Shown piece by piece: positions 8,312-16,010 of a stretch of DNA of 64,000 nucleotides. The notes under the pieces are model-generated. The model was not told where the DNA came from. It searched no databases and saw nothing but the letters and a program-made list of their open reading frames with translations. Source of the stretch: Bin87 sp965203855 (GTDB lineage Bacteria > Chloroflexota > Dehalococcoidia > Lucifugimonadales > UBA3495); contig CBDBDN010000005.1 in the NCBI GenBank assembly GCA_965203855.1, positions 248,001 through 312,000 of the forward strand, in the 5' to 3' direction. Each line of letters begins with the position of its first letter. The first letter of the stretch is position 1. Made by a program: the position numbers and the translations under genes.

Positions 8312-8599
8312 TTAGTCCAGCGGTTGGCCATCCCAAAATGCGTTAGAATCAAGGTAACGGAGCGGGATGTTGCCTCGCAAGGCGGCGCGAAATTCGTCGG
8401 AGCTGTTCATTTTTAGCTGCTTGATTGCGATGTCGCCCATTAGCGCGGCGTCGATTTCCTTGTCGCCGTGTGAAACCTTCGTCCACAGCTCTAGCCACTC
8501 ATGGTAAAAGTAAGCGTGATCTCTGTTATCCCGTTCAAATCGCATCCGGCGCAACAGACGGATTAGGTCCCGTGTCCGCACATTGGCTATTCTAGGCAT
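8312..8599 (-). CDS. HicA-like toxin
   Basis: A 95-residue HicA/YcfA-like protein, predicted mRNA interferase with a double-stranded-RNA-binding fold. It has the N-terminal helix TRDLIRLLRRMRFERDNRDH, a His-containing strand AYFYHE (in place of the usual GSHH), KVSHGDKEID and IAIKQLKMNSSDEFRAAL. It is longer than typical HicA (60-80 aa). Its start is 4 nt after the hicB-like stop, so the pair is one operon with antitoxin first. Confidence 0.72.
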   Translation of the reverse strand: MPRIANVRTRDLIRLLRRMRFERDNRDHAYFYHEWLELWTKVSHGDKEIDAALMGDIAIKQLKMNSSDEFRAALRGNIPLRYLDSNAFWDGQPLD

Positions 8600-8602
8600 C
8601 GT

Positions 8603-8899
8603 TTATGCCGATACCAAGGTGCGACGCGGCGATACTTGACACACCCAATGGACGATGCCATCGTTAGCCAATTCTGACAGCTTTTTTGACAGCTCGTCAT
8701 CCCCCGCCGCACCCGTCTTTACTTTGCCCGGCATCCGTTCCAGAAAGCCGGCCATGGTGTCGGCAACTTCGGCCAATGCTTCCGCTGCGGTATCGCCCTG
8801 GCCGTGAGCGTAACCGATTGACGGGCAGACGGCAGCATAACAAACGGCGCCGTCGGAAAGAACGCTTTGCCAAAGCACAACATCATACTGCATCAGCAT
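8603..8899 (-). CDS. HicB-like antitoxin
   Basis: A 98-residue HicB-type protein. It has the partial RNase H-like beta-strand pattern YDVVLWQSVLSDGAVCYAAVCPSIGYAHGQGDTAAEALAEVADTM, where CPSIGYAHGQGDT corresponds to the family P.xGxxxxG.T..EA segment. It is the first gene of the pair and would neutralise the adjacent HicA-like toxin and repress the operon. It begins 23 nt after yqeK ends. Confidence 0.75.
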   Translation of the reverse strand: MLMQYDVVLWQSVLSDGAVCYAAVCPSIGYAHGQGDTAAEALAEVADTMAGFLERMPGKVKTGAAGDDELSKKLSELANDGIVHWVCQVSPRRTLVSA

Positions 8900-8921
8900 C
8901 CCTCGCCGGGTCGCCCGGCGG

Positions 8922-9524
8922 CTACCGCGCCGGGTTGACCATCAGCAGGGCGTTCCGCGCCTCCAGCGCAGCCGGGTGCACCGGAACGCCGGCGTCCAGC
9001 AGCCTAGCGATGTTCTGGTTGAGGAACATTATCATGGCGGCGGGCAAGTCGTTTTCCGCCAGTTCCCCCAGTTCCGGCTGAAACGGATACCGCTTGCGCT
9101 TGGCCGGATCCAGCTTGTCGGCTAAAAACACCACGTGGCCCATCGCATCCCCGCCGGACGGGTTGCCGGTAGTGTGCCAATAGATGGCATCGTAAAGCGA
9201 TGGGTCGTTGAGGCGATCCTCGCGGCGCAGCATCTCCGCGCCGATGGGGCCGTGCAGGATGGCGGGGTGACGTCGTTCCAACTCGCTCAGCGGCAGGTCG
9301 TATTCCTCAACCCGCAGCAGCAGCTCGGTGGCGCTGAAATGCTTGGCCGCGTCATGGGCCAAGCCGGCGATACCCGCCGCGTCGGCGTCCAAGCCGTGCC
9401 GGTCGGCCAGCCGCCGGGCGATGTTTTCAACCCGCTGGCAGTGTTCACACAGCGCCGGCGGAACGCGGTTCATCCGGCGCCGGATGCGGTCCACTACCGG
9501 GCCGGGCAGATTGACGGCGCTCAT
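8922..9524 (-). CDS. yqeK: HD-domain hydrolase, YqeK family
   Basis: About 200 residues with an HD phosphohydrolase core: HCQRVENIARRLADRHG, GLAHDAAKHFS (metal-binding HD), HPAILHGPIGAEML and YWHTTGNP. The pattern matches YqeK, a symmetrical diadenosine tetraphosphatase often linked to nadD. Here it sits between HIT and HicB-like genes; the HIT gene also implies dinucleotide polyphosphate hydrolysis. The start ATG 9524 lies 3 nt from the HIT stop, consistent with coupled translation. Confidence 0.85.
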   Translation of the reverse strand: MSAVNLPGPVVDRIRRRMNRVPPALCEHCQRVENIARRLADRHGLDADAAGIAGLAHDAAKHFSATELLLRVEEYDLPLSELERRHPAILHGPIGAEMLRREDRLNDPSLYDAIYWHTTGNPSGGDAMGHVVFLADKLDPAKRKRYPFQPELGELAENDLPAAMIMFLNQNIARLLDAGVPVHPAALEARNALLMVNPAR

Positions 9525-9527
9525 CCG

Positions 9528-9887
9528 TCAGCCCATATCGCCCAGCGCGCGCCCGGCCAGCAGATGCATATGCGGCCATCCGATAGTCTGGCCGGCGTCG
9601 GCGCCGTTGTTGACGACCAAGCGGTAGCCGCTGAGCGCAACGCCTTCACGCCGCGCCATCTCGGCGGCAACTACGAAAAGATGCCCCATCGTTGCCTCCA
9701 TCGCCGGGCTGATGTAATCCAGCCCGTTGATGGGCATATTGGGGATAATCAGCAGATGCACCGGCGCCTTCGGCTCAATGTCCCGCACCACGAAACAACG
9801 GTCATCGCGGTAAATCACGGCGGAATGCAGCGGGTCGCGGGCCATTTCCGCAAAAGGCGAACTGCGCGCGGGGGTTATGGTGGTCAT
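9528..9887 (-). CDS. HIT-family nucleotide hydrolase (HINT-like)
   Basis: I chose ATG 9887 (MTTITPARSSPF), about 119 residues, because an AGGAG lies just upstream and HINT proteins have this length; the frame extends to 10007. It contains DRCFVVRDIEPKAPVHLLIIP and NNGADAGQTIGWPHMHLLAGR. The catalytic triad normally reads HxHxH; here the first His position is occupied by Trp (GWPHMH), which keeps the central and last His. The start overlaps the end of the NUDIX gene, indicating an operon. Confidence 0.85.
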   Translation of the reverse strand: MTTITPARSSPFAEMARDPLHSAVIYRDDRCFVVRDIEPKAPVHLLIIPNMPINGLDYISPAMEATMGHLFVVAAEMARREGVALSGYRLVVNNGADAGQTIGWPHMHLLAGRALGDMG

Positions 9888-9892
9888 CAGGG

Positions 9893-10426
9893 CTACTCCT
9901 GTTCTGCGGAAACGGCAAAAGTCTTTTGGCAGGAATTGCAGCGGTAAGGATTTTGATGCGGATAATAGCGCAGCCGAACCTGCGACGGCTCCGCGCAGTG
10001 CGGGCATTCATTCGGCAAGGGCTGCTCTTTGAGCGCGGCGTGTTGGGCTTTCATTTCCGACCAGAGACGCAGGGCGCGCCGGTCGCCGCCGAATGCCAGC
10101 TCCTCGGGCCGTATTTTCTCCGGGTTGCGAAACTTTACATCCAGACACTCCCGACGTTGGAACCGCAGTTTGCCGCCGACTACCCGGGCGGCAAAGGTCT
10201 TGACCGGACGCGTCCGCCCAATCATCACCGTTGAGGTTATCTTAACCACCAAGCCGGTTTCCTCTTTGGTTTCGCGGTAGGCGGCATGACGGCTGCTTTC
10301 GCCCCGGTCCACAAAACCGCCGGGCAGCGACCACTTGCCTTTCTCTTTGCCGTACCCGCGCTGGATGAACAGGATTTCGCCCCGTCCGTTTTCAACCAGG
10401 CAGAAAGCGACGCGTCGGGCCATCAT
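9893..10426 (-). CDS. NUDIX hydrolase with C-terminal zinc ribbon
   Basis: A 177-residue NUDIX protein. The Nudix box GGFVDRGESSRHAAYRET-KEETGL is intact (GX5EX7REUXEEXGU). A C-terminal zinc-ribbon is suggested by CPHC and CNSC around residues 140-168. Such proteins hydrolyse nucleoside diphosphate derivatives. It is the first gene of a NUDIX-HIT-YqeK run, suggesting a small nucleotide-cleaning operon. Confidence 0.88.
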   Translation of the reverse strand: MMARRVAFCLVENGRGEILFIQRGYGKEKGKWSLPGGFVDRGESSRHAAYRETKEETGLVVKITSTVMIGRTRPVKTFAARVVGGKLRFQRRECLDVKFRNPEKIRPEELAFGGDRRALRLWSEMKAQHAALKEQPLPNECPHCAEPSQVRLRYYPHQNPYRCNSCQKTFAVSAEQE

Positions 10427-10440
10427 ATCCTCCGGCGCTA

Positions 10441-11583
10441 CTAGGCCGCCGCCTCAATCTCTTGCAGTGCAACTTCCTTATGGTCGTGAGCGTTGCCGTA
10501 GGAAAGTTCCTGCACCTTGGCGCGGCGCGTGTACAGCTGGAGGTTGTGTTCCATCGTAAAGCCTATGGCGCCGTGGCACTGGTGGCCCAGCGAGCATACC
10601 CGCTGATAGGCCGCGCTGCACCACGCTTTGGCCATCGCTACTTCCCGGCGCGCCGGCATCCCTTCAGAGATGGCCCATGCCGCTTGGTAAGCGATTTGCC
10701 GCGCGCCCTCAACATCGGTAGCCATATTGGCGCAGTGGTGCTGCACCGCCTGGAAACTGCCGACCGGACGCCCGAACTGGGTACGCTGCTTCACATAGTC
10801 AACGGTCATTTCCAGCACCGCATCGGCGCCGCCCACCATCTGGACGCAGTGCGCCGCAGTGGCCCGGGCCAGCGCGCGCTCAATAATCGGCCAACCCTTG
10901 CCGACTTCACCCAGCGCGGATTCGGCCGGCGCTGCCACGCCGTCCAGCCGAACTTCGCAGAGCCGCTCCCCGCCGATAGTGCTGATTTGCTCAACGGCTA
11001 CTCCCGCAGCGGCGGCGGGAACCAGGAACAGCGTTATGCCCTCCTCCGGGTTGTCGCCGGCGGGAGCGGTGCGCGCGGCGACGATGATGATGTTGGCGGC
11101 GTGGGCGTCGGGGACAAACAGCTTGGTGCCGTTGATTACATAGCCGTCCCCGGATGCGGCGGCGGTAGTCTCTACGCCCCAGGCTTCGGTAGTGGCCGAC
11201 GGTTCGGTAAGGGCCAGCGTGAGGCGCATTGTGCCGGCGCAGATGCCGGGCAGGATAGAGTCCTTTTGCGCGGCGCTGCCCGCGTCCAGCACGGTAAGCC
11301 CGCCCAGCGCTACGGTGGCGAAATAGGGGCCGGGCAGCAGCGCGCGCCCCATTTCCTCAATCAGCACTGCCAAATCCAGGAAAGAGCCGCCGGTGCCGCC
11401 GTACTGCTCCGGGAACGGAATGCCCGTCCAGCCCAGGCTGGATACTTGCCGCCAGAGCTCCTCGGTGAACCCCCGGTCGTCATCCTCCATTTCCCGCACC
11501 AGCGTAAGCGGAGATTCCTGCGCCAGAAATTCCCGCGCCGAGTTTTTCAGCATCTGCTGAATTTCGCTCAACCCCATATCCAT
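10441..11583 (-). CDS. Acyl-CoA dehydrogenase
   Basis: A 380-residue FAD-dependent acyl-CoA dehydrogenase. ATG 11583 follows GGAGAGG by 9 nt. It shows FPEQYGGTGGSFLDLAVLIEEMG, a middle beta-domain segment (LALTEPSATTEAWG, NGTKLFVPDAHAAN), and the C-terminal helical segment YVKQRTQFGRPVGSFQAVQHHCANM with GAIGFTMEHNLQLYTRR. The acyl chain specificity cannot be read from sequence. It lies 15 nt upstream of the NUDIX start. Confidence 0.92.
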   Translation of the reverse strand: MDMGLSEIQQMLKNSAREFLAQESPLTLVREMEDDDRGFTEELWRQVSSLGWTGIPFPEQYGGTGGSFLDLAVLIEEMGRALLPGPYFATVALGGLTVLDAGSAAQKDSILPGICAGTMRLTLALTEPSATTEAWGVETTAAASGDGYVINGTKLFVPDAHAANIIIVAARTAPAGDNPEEGITLFLVPAAAAGVAVEQISTIGGERLCEVRLDGVAAPAESALGEVGKGWPIIERALARATAAHCVQMVGGADAVLEMTVDYVKQRTQFGRPVGSFQAVQHHCANMATDVEGARQIAYQAAWAISEGMPARREVAMAKAWCSAAYQRVCSLGHQCHGAIGFTMEHNLQLYTRRAKVQELSYGNAHDHKEVALQEIEAAA

Positions 11584-12004
11584 AGTAAAACGCCTCTCCG
11601 GGAGCAAAGTATCAGTGCCAAACCGCCGGAATTATAGCGCACTAACTACCGTTGGGCAACGCCTGGCGCGCCGAGCAGAGTTTCCGATTAGGCAGTCTAA
11701 ATTTCTGTCATTCCCCGTCCCTCAATCGTTATTCCTAGCCCCGCAACCGTCATTCCGGCGCAAGCCGTAATCCACTCACGCCGATGGACTGGCTTGCGCC
11801 GGTGCGACGAACCTTATGGATAAGCCGTCTGAAAAGAAACGCCGCTGCGCCAAATCGCGCCAACTCCGTTAGCGAACCTGTTGCTTGCGCCGCCCCGGTA
11901 CGGCGAAAATAGACACCGTTTCCAGTTCCGACCCGATTCCGACCAACTGGCGGCGCAATGTTCCGGGCCAACGCCCGGAATCAACGGCGGCGCAGTGAGG
12001 AGAT
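11584..12004. other. Intergenic stretch with a REP-like copy
   Basis: About 420 bases without a credible gene. At 11748-11772 it contains CGTCATTCCGGCGCAAGCC, a copy of the dispersed palindromic element also found at 14280 and 55769. Two ATTCC-rich partial copies lie just before it (11706-11740). Confidence 0.5.
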
Positions 12005-12549
12005 ATGATGCTGCAACGAATGCTTGGCGCGGCGTTTTTCAACGCCCAAACTTACGAGGAAATTGAGGCCGACCAGGGCGCCTTGGGGCAGGCCATCGGC
12101 GTGGTGATGCTGGTAACCGTCTGCGGCATCATCGGCGGCATCATCGGCGGGCTGCTCTCCGGCGAGCCAACGCGAGGCATCATTGGGGGAGTGATCGGCG
12201 GCCTGCTTTTCGGCATCGTGCGGTGGGCCTTGTGGACAACTGCGCTTTACCTGGTAGGCGGCAAGATGCTGCGTACCGGCAGCACGCAAACCAGCTGGGC
12301 GAAGTGGGGCGCGTGCTGGGATTCGCCCATACACCCGGAGTGTTGTATCTCTTTTCCTTTGTGCCTTTCATCGGATGGCTGTTTGTAGTAGCGGCCTTTT
12401 TCTGGACGCTGGCCGCCGCCGTGGTAGCCGTGCGGCAAGCGATGGATTTTGAATCCACCGGGCGCGCTATTGCGACGGTGCTGATCGCCGGCGTTATTGG
12501 GTTTATTCCCTGGATCATCCTGTGGGTGATCCAGGCCATTGTGTTCTGA
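12005..12549 (+). pseudogene. Yip1-family membrane protein with a -1 frameshift
   Basis: The first frame gives MMLQRMLGAAFFNAQTYEEIE and membrane segments (VVMLVTVCGIIGGIIGGLL, GIIGGVIGGLLFGIVRWALW) up to GGKMLRTGSTQTSW. The family continuation EVGRVLGFAHTPGVLYLF...FIPWIILWVIQAIVF is in another frame, ending at 12549. One missing G in the run near 12297-12304 would restore a single protein of about 181 residues with four or five membrane helices. It may be an assembly indel rather than real decay. Confidence 0.7.
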
Positions 12550-12595
12550 GGCTAATCCGCCGCTGCGGCGCACGGCGCGGCTCCGGCGGGCCGGC

Positions 12596-12883
12596 CTAAT
12601 CTGACGGCGCATCGGGCAAACCGATGCGCCGTTCCAGTAGCTCTAGCAGGCGCGCGTACATTTGCTGGTTCTGCGCCAGCAGGCACTCCATAGACTGCTG
12701 GTTTCGAGTCAGTAGCGTAATAAGCTGCTGCTGGTATTCCCTTTGCCATGCCAGGTATTCCGCTTGTTGGGCATGACGCCGCTCGCGCTCGGCCTGAAGA
12801 TCTTGCTGCATCTGCTCAACAAAGGCCTGCCGACGGCGGTCGCTCTCCCGGTTGTAGCGTATTTGCTCTAGGGTAAAAAACAT
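12596..12883 (-). CDS. Coiled-coil protein, shortened paralogue of the next gene
   Basis: Ninety-five residues, almost entirely coiled coil (QMQQDLQAERERRHAQQAEY). It matches the C-terminal half of the protein at 12932 from MFFTLxQxRxNRES onward and ends with the same QNQQMYARLLELLERR. It lacks the membrane segments of that paralogue. Probably a partial tandem duplication; function unknown. Confidence 0.6.
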   Translation of the reverse strand: MFFTLEQIRYNRESDRRRQAFVEQMQQDLQAERERRHAQQAEYLAWQREYQQQLITLLTRNQQSMECLLAQNQQMYARLLELLERRIGLPDAPSD

Positions 12884-12931
12884 ATCTACCCCCGCGGCGC
12901 AACTGCGGCAACTGCGCCGGATGACCGGCCG

Positions 12932-13357
12932 CTAGTCCGATGCGCTGTCGGCAGAGCCGTTGCGCCGTTCCAGCAACTCTAGCAGGCGCGCGTACATTTG
13001 CTGGTTCTGCGCCAGCAGCGCGTCAATTTGCTGCTGATACGCCTTCTGCTGCGCCTGGCTGCGTTCCCGCTCCGCTTGGAAATCTTGCCGCAGCTGCGCT
13101 ACCAGCCCCTCCCAGCGGCGCTCGCTCTCCCGGTTGTGGCGCATCTGCTGCAAAGTGAAAAACATATCAAACACCCCCACGAAAGTGGCCGCCGCCAGCG
13201 TAGCCGCCGTGTTCACTACCGCTGCCGAGAAAGTTTCATACACCGGACGCCCTGCTGCCAAGTACAGCCATAAGGTTGCGCCCAAAACGCTGACCGCCGC
13301 CAGCAGCGCGCCGGCCAGATATATTATCGCAGATTTGTTCAGCATTGACGCTCCCAT
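12932..13357 (-). CDS. Membrane-anchored coiled-coil protein
   Basis: A 141-residue protein with two N-terminal membrane segments (YLAGALLAAVSVLGATLWLYL and AAVVNTAATLAAATFVGVFDM) and a long basic-acidic coiled coil ending in QNQQMYARLLELLERRNGS. It is predicted to be an inner-membrane protein with a cytoplasmic coil. It has a shortened copy just downstream (12596) and a similar design recurs at 17253. Unrecognised family. Confidence 0.65.
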   Translation of the reverse strand: MGASMLNKSAIIYLAGALLAAVSVLGATLWLYLAAGRPVYETFSAAVVNTAATLAAATFVGVFDMFFTLQQMRHNRESERRWEGLVAQLRQDFQAERERSQAQQKAYQQQIDALLAQNQQMYARLLELLERRNGSADSASD

Positions 13358-13393
13358 TATACCGAAATAGCCGGCCCCCGGCGGCGCCCGGTA

Positions 13394-14239
13394 TTACAGC
13401 AGCCCGGCCAAACCCTGCCAGCCCAGCAGGATGCCCACCGCCAGCAGCGTCAACCCCATTGCCAGAATCAGCAGGTTGAGGTTCACCTTGCCGGTCAGGT
13501 TAGCCCCCAAATAACTGCCGGCCATCGCCATAGGCCCCATCAGGATGAGTACCGGCCAGTCAATCTGCCCTTGCAACAAATGCCCCACCCAGCCGGCGGC
13601 GCCCATCACAAAGCCGATAAACAGGTTGGTGCCGGCGGCAATCCGCGGGTCAATACGCAGGATCCGCACCAGGGCCGGCAGTCGGATGCTGCCCAATATC
13701 AGCCCGACGGCGCCGCCCAGCGTGCCGACGGCAAAGCCGATTACGCCCTCTGCCGCAACCCGGCGCGGCGTGAACAAGCCGGGCGAACCCTCTAATCCGG
13801 CGCCGAACAGGGCGCCGTCGGCGCGTCCCTCGCGCATCCGGTCCCGGGCGATAATCAGAAACTCTACGCCTTGCCAGAACACCAGCGCCCCGGCCAGCGC
13901 AATCAGCAGATGCTCCGGCGTCCGGTCGCTGAACCACCCGCCGATGAATGCGCCGACAAAGGCCGGAATACCCATCGTCAGCACCACGCGCCGGTTCACC
14001 CGGCCCGCCCGCAGATGCCGTATCGTCCCCGCCAGCGACGCCAGGCTGCTGACCATAATGTTGGTGCCGCCGGCCGCCGGCGCCGGCATCCCCAGCAAGA
14101 GCATCGCCGGCAGCCGCATCGTCCCCAGTGCCAGGCCCACAAACCCGCCCAGTATGCCCACCAGAAACGAAATCACCGCCAGCAGCGCCGCGTGCCACAG
14201 CAGCAAATCAGACGGCAGGCCAATGTCGGAAAGCGTCAT
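13394..14239 (-). CDS. TauE/SafE-family anion permease
   Basis: A 281-residue integral membrane protein with about eight hydrophobic segments in two repeats. Both repeats carry the family signature: GGFVGLALGTMRLPAMLLLG...AAGGTNI and GGAVGLILGSIRLPALVRIL...AAGTNL. TauE/SafE proteins export sulfite, sulfoacetate or related organic anions. The substrate is not readable from context. It ends near a coiled-coil gene pair and starts close to a REP-like palindrome. Confidence 0.88.
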   Translation of the reverse strand: MTLSDIGLPSDLLLWHAALLAVISFLVGILGGFVGLALGTMRLPAMLLLGMPAPAAGGTNIMVSSLASLAGTIRHLRAGRVNRRVVLTMGIPAFVGAFIGGWFSDRTPEHLLIALAGALVFWQGVEFLIIARDRMREGRADGALFGAGLEGSPGLFTPRRVAAEGVIGFAVGTLGGAVGLILGSIRLPALVRILRIDPRIAAGTNLFIGFVMGAAGWVGHLLQGQIDWPVLILMGPMAMAGSYLGANLTGKVNLNLLILAMGLTLLAVGILLGWQGLAGLL

Positions 14240-14279
14240 GGCAAGTACGGCAGTCGGTTAGGGCGTGTTGTCATATTCA

Positions 14280-14310
14280 CCGTCATCCCGGCGCAAGCCG
14301 GAATGACGGG
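14280..14310. repeat. REP-like palindrome
   Basis: CCGTCATCCCGGC-GCAA-GCCGGAATGACGG is a near-perfect hairpin between the permease and ispH genes. Related copies lie at 11748 and 55769, always intergenic. Confidence 0.7.
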
Positions 14311-14353
14311 TTAAGGCAGCGGACGACATTGGGTAATGACTTGACCGCAGGAT

Positions 14354-15541
14354 TTACCGCAGCGCGCGCGGCAGCGTAAAGGTTACATCCTCATCTACGC
14401 CCGTAAGTAGCGATACCCGGCTTGGTTGCAGCGCGTCAATCACCGCTTCCACCAGCACTTCGGGCGTCGACGCCCCGGAGGTGATGCCTACCCGGCTGCG
14501 TCCTTCCAGCCAGTGCGCCTCAATTTCATCCGGCCCGTTAATCAGATACGCCGGTACGCCGTTGGCTTCGGCCACTTCGCGCAGCCGATTGCAGTTTGAC
14601 GAGTTCTGCGCCCCGATGACCAGCACCACATCAACCTGTCCGGTCATTTCCGTTACCGCATCCTGCCGGTTGGTAGTCGCATAGCAGATGTCGTTCCGCA
14701 CTGTTGCGCCGGGAAAACGGCTGCGGATGGCGTCAATAGCGTTGGCGGTGTCGCCCACGGACAGCGTAGTCTGCGTAATGACGGCCACCTCCGCATCCGA
14801 CGGCCATCCAATATGGGCGTCGCCGACGGCATCGGGCAGCGGCGATGCGTCATCGACCAGCGTCATTGGCACCTGCCCCATCGTGCCGCGCACTTCCTGA
14901 TGGCCGCGATGCCCCACCAGCAGCACCCGTTTGCCCTCCCGGTGATACTTTTTCGCTTCGTTATGGACGCGCGTAACCAGCGGACAAACGGCGTCAATCA
15001 CGCGCAGGCTGCGTTGCTCGGCGCGCTCAAAATCCGCCGGTGGGGAGCCATGCGCGGAAAAGACCACCAGCGCCCCCTCGGGGATTTCGTCAACATCTTC
15101 CACTGTAATGGCCCCTTTGCGTTCCAGTTCGGCCACCACATAGGGGTTATGGACAATCTGATGCTTTACATAAACCGGCGGGCCGAACCGTTCCAGGCAC
15201 AGCTCCACCACTTCAATAGCGCGCACCACGCCGGCGCAAAACCCACGCGGCGAACTCAGGACTACTTCAACGCCGGCTTGCGGGCCGGTTTGCGAGAGAG
15301 CGTTGGCGCCGCCTGCCGCCGCCGCCGGCGCGCCGGAGCTGTCGGCTGTCCCGATTTCGTATGCGCGCAGATCATCTTGCAAATCCGCAAGCTGGCTGGA
15401 CAACGCCTCTTGCTGCGCTTTGGCTATCAAAGGATGGACATTTGCCGACTGGCCAGAGAACTGGTTACGGTTTTCCACAGTCCGCAAAATCCGGTCAGCC
15501 TGCGCTTTGGTAATCTGATACTGCAAGTCGTTCTCAATCAT
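14354..15541 (-). CDS. ispH: IspH (HMBDP reductase) with a fused N-terminal small-protein domain
   Basis: Terminal MEP-pathway [4Fe-4S] enzyme that makes IPP and DMAPP. The IspH core is complete from about residue 92: three cluster cysteines in SPRGFCAGVVRA, DAVCPLVTRVH and NDICYATTNRQ. It is preceded by about 65 residues (MIENDLQYQITKAQADRI...HPLIAKAQQEALSSQLADLQDDLRAYE) that resemble a free-standing small helical protein, then a Ser/Ala/Gly linker. The ATG at 15541 overlaps the upstream DUF6932-like stop as ATGA and has a GGAGG site, so the chimera is translated from the small protein's own start. Normal IspH is about 310 residues. Confidence 0.9.
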   Translation of the reverse strand: MIENDLQYQITKAQADRILRTVENRNQFSGQSANVHPLIAKAQQEALSSQLADLQDDLRAYEIGTADSSGAPAAAAGGANALSQTGPQAGVEVVLSSPRGFCAGVVRAIEVVELCLERFGPPVYVKHQIVHNPYVVAELERKGAITVEDVDEIPEGALVVFSAHGSPPADFERAEQRSLRVIDAVCPLVTRVHNEAKKYHREGKRVLLVGHRGHQEVRGTMGQVPMTLVDDASPLPDAVGDAHIGWPSDAEVAVITQTTLSVGDTANAIDAIRSRFPGATVRNDICYATTNRQDAVTEMTGQVDVVLVIGAQNSSNCNRLREVAEANGVPAYLINGPDEIEAHWLEGRSRVGITSGASTPEVLVEAVIDALQPSRVSLLTGVDEDVTFTLPRALR

Positions 15542-15978
15542 CCCCAATCCTCCAAGTCAATCCCTATGATTCCTTTGGGTTGCCCCGTCATTTTATCGAT
15601 TTGGAAAAATTCGTAAAAGGAAAATCCGCCGGGATTGGCGATATGTGATGCCGGGAAAAATTCGCCCCCGTACTTGGCTTTCTGCGTCGCCCGGCCGGCG
15701 TCAAAAGTCAACAGCGCCGGGTCTAGCGCCGCAGGGTCGACGCCGTATTCATCCCAGCATACGTCGTAGTCATTAGGGATGACTTTGACCGTTACAAAAC
15801 TGCCGTCAAGATATGCGGCACGGCAGCCCGCGCTTTTGAGGTTTGCCAGCGCCGCCGTAAGTCCGGTTAGCAAACGCTGGCGATGCCGATTTTCGCCAAA
15901 CCGGGCAGCCACCTCGTCCCATCGCGCCCAGTACACTCCGGGAGGCAACAGTCCATTAGCATCGTAATGTGGTATCAC
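15538..15978 (-). CDS. DUF6932-like protein, translationally coupled to ispH fusion
   Basis: A 146-residue protein. It contains GLTAALANLKSAGCRAAYLDGSFVT and NDYDVCWDEYGVD, a strand-helix-D pattern reminiscent of nucleotidyltransferase-fold proteins, and matches what I recall of DUF6932. In other genomes such genes often pair with a small helical protein like the one fused to IspH here, as a toxin-antitoxin-like unit. The stop overlaps the downstream start (ATGA). Family call is moderate; function unknown. Confidence 0.6.
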   Translation of the reverse strand: MIPHYDANGLLPPGVYWARWDEVAARFGENRHRQRLLTGLTAALANLKSAGCRAAYLDGSFVTVKVIPNDYDVCWDEYGVDPAALDPALLTFDAGRATQKAKYGGEFFPASHIANPGGFSFYEFFQIDKMTGQPKGIIGIDLEDWG

Positions 15979-16010
15979 CGGGCAATGGTATCAGCGGCTC
16001 GGATAGGCCG

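Noticed and set aside
10462..11637. A 391-codon plus-strand frame antisense to the acyl-CoA dehydrogenase
   Set aside because: Same codon-bias shadow; the acyl-CoA dehydrogenase reading is unambiguous.
11750..11971. A 73-codon minus-strand frame between the acyl-CoA dehydrogenase and Yip1-like genes
   Set aside because: No ribosome site, overlaps the REP-like element and has no recognisable sequence.
14280..14310. Palindrome considered as an insertion-sequence end or lone CRISPR repeat
   Set aside because: It recurs singly between genes without spacers or a transposase and fits a REP-like element better.
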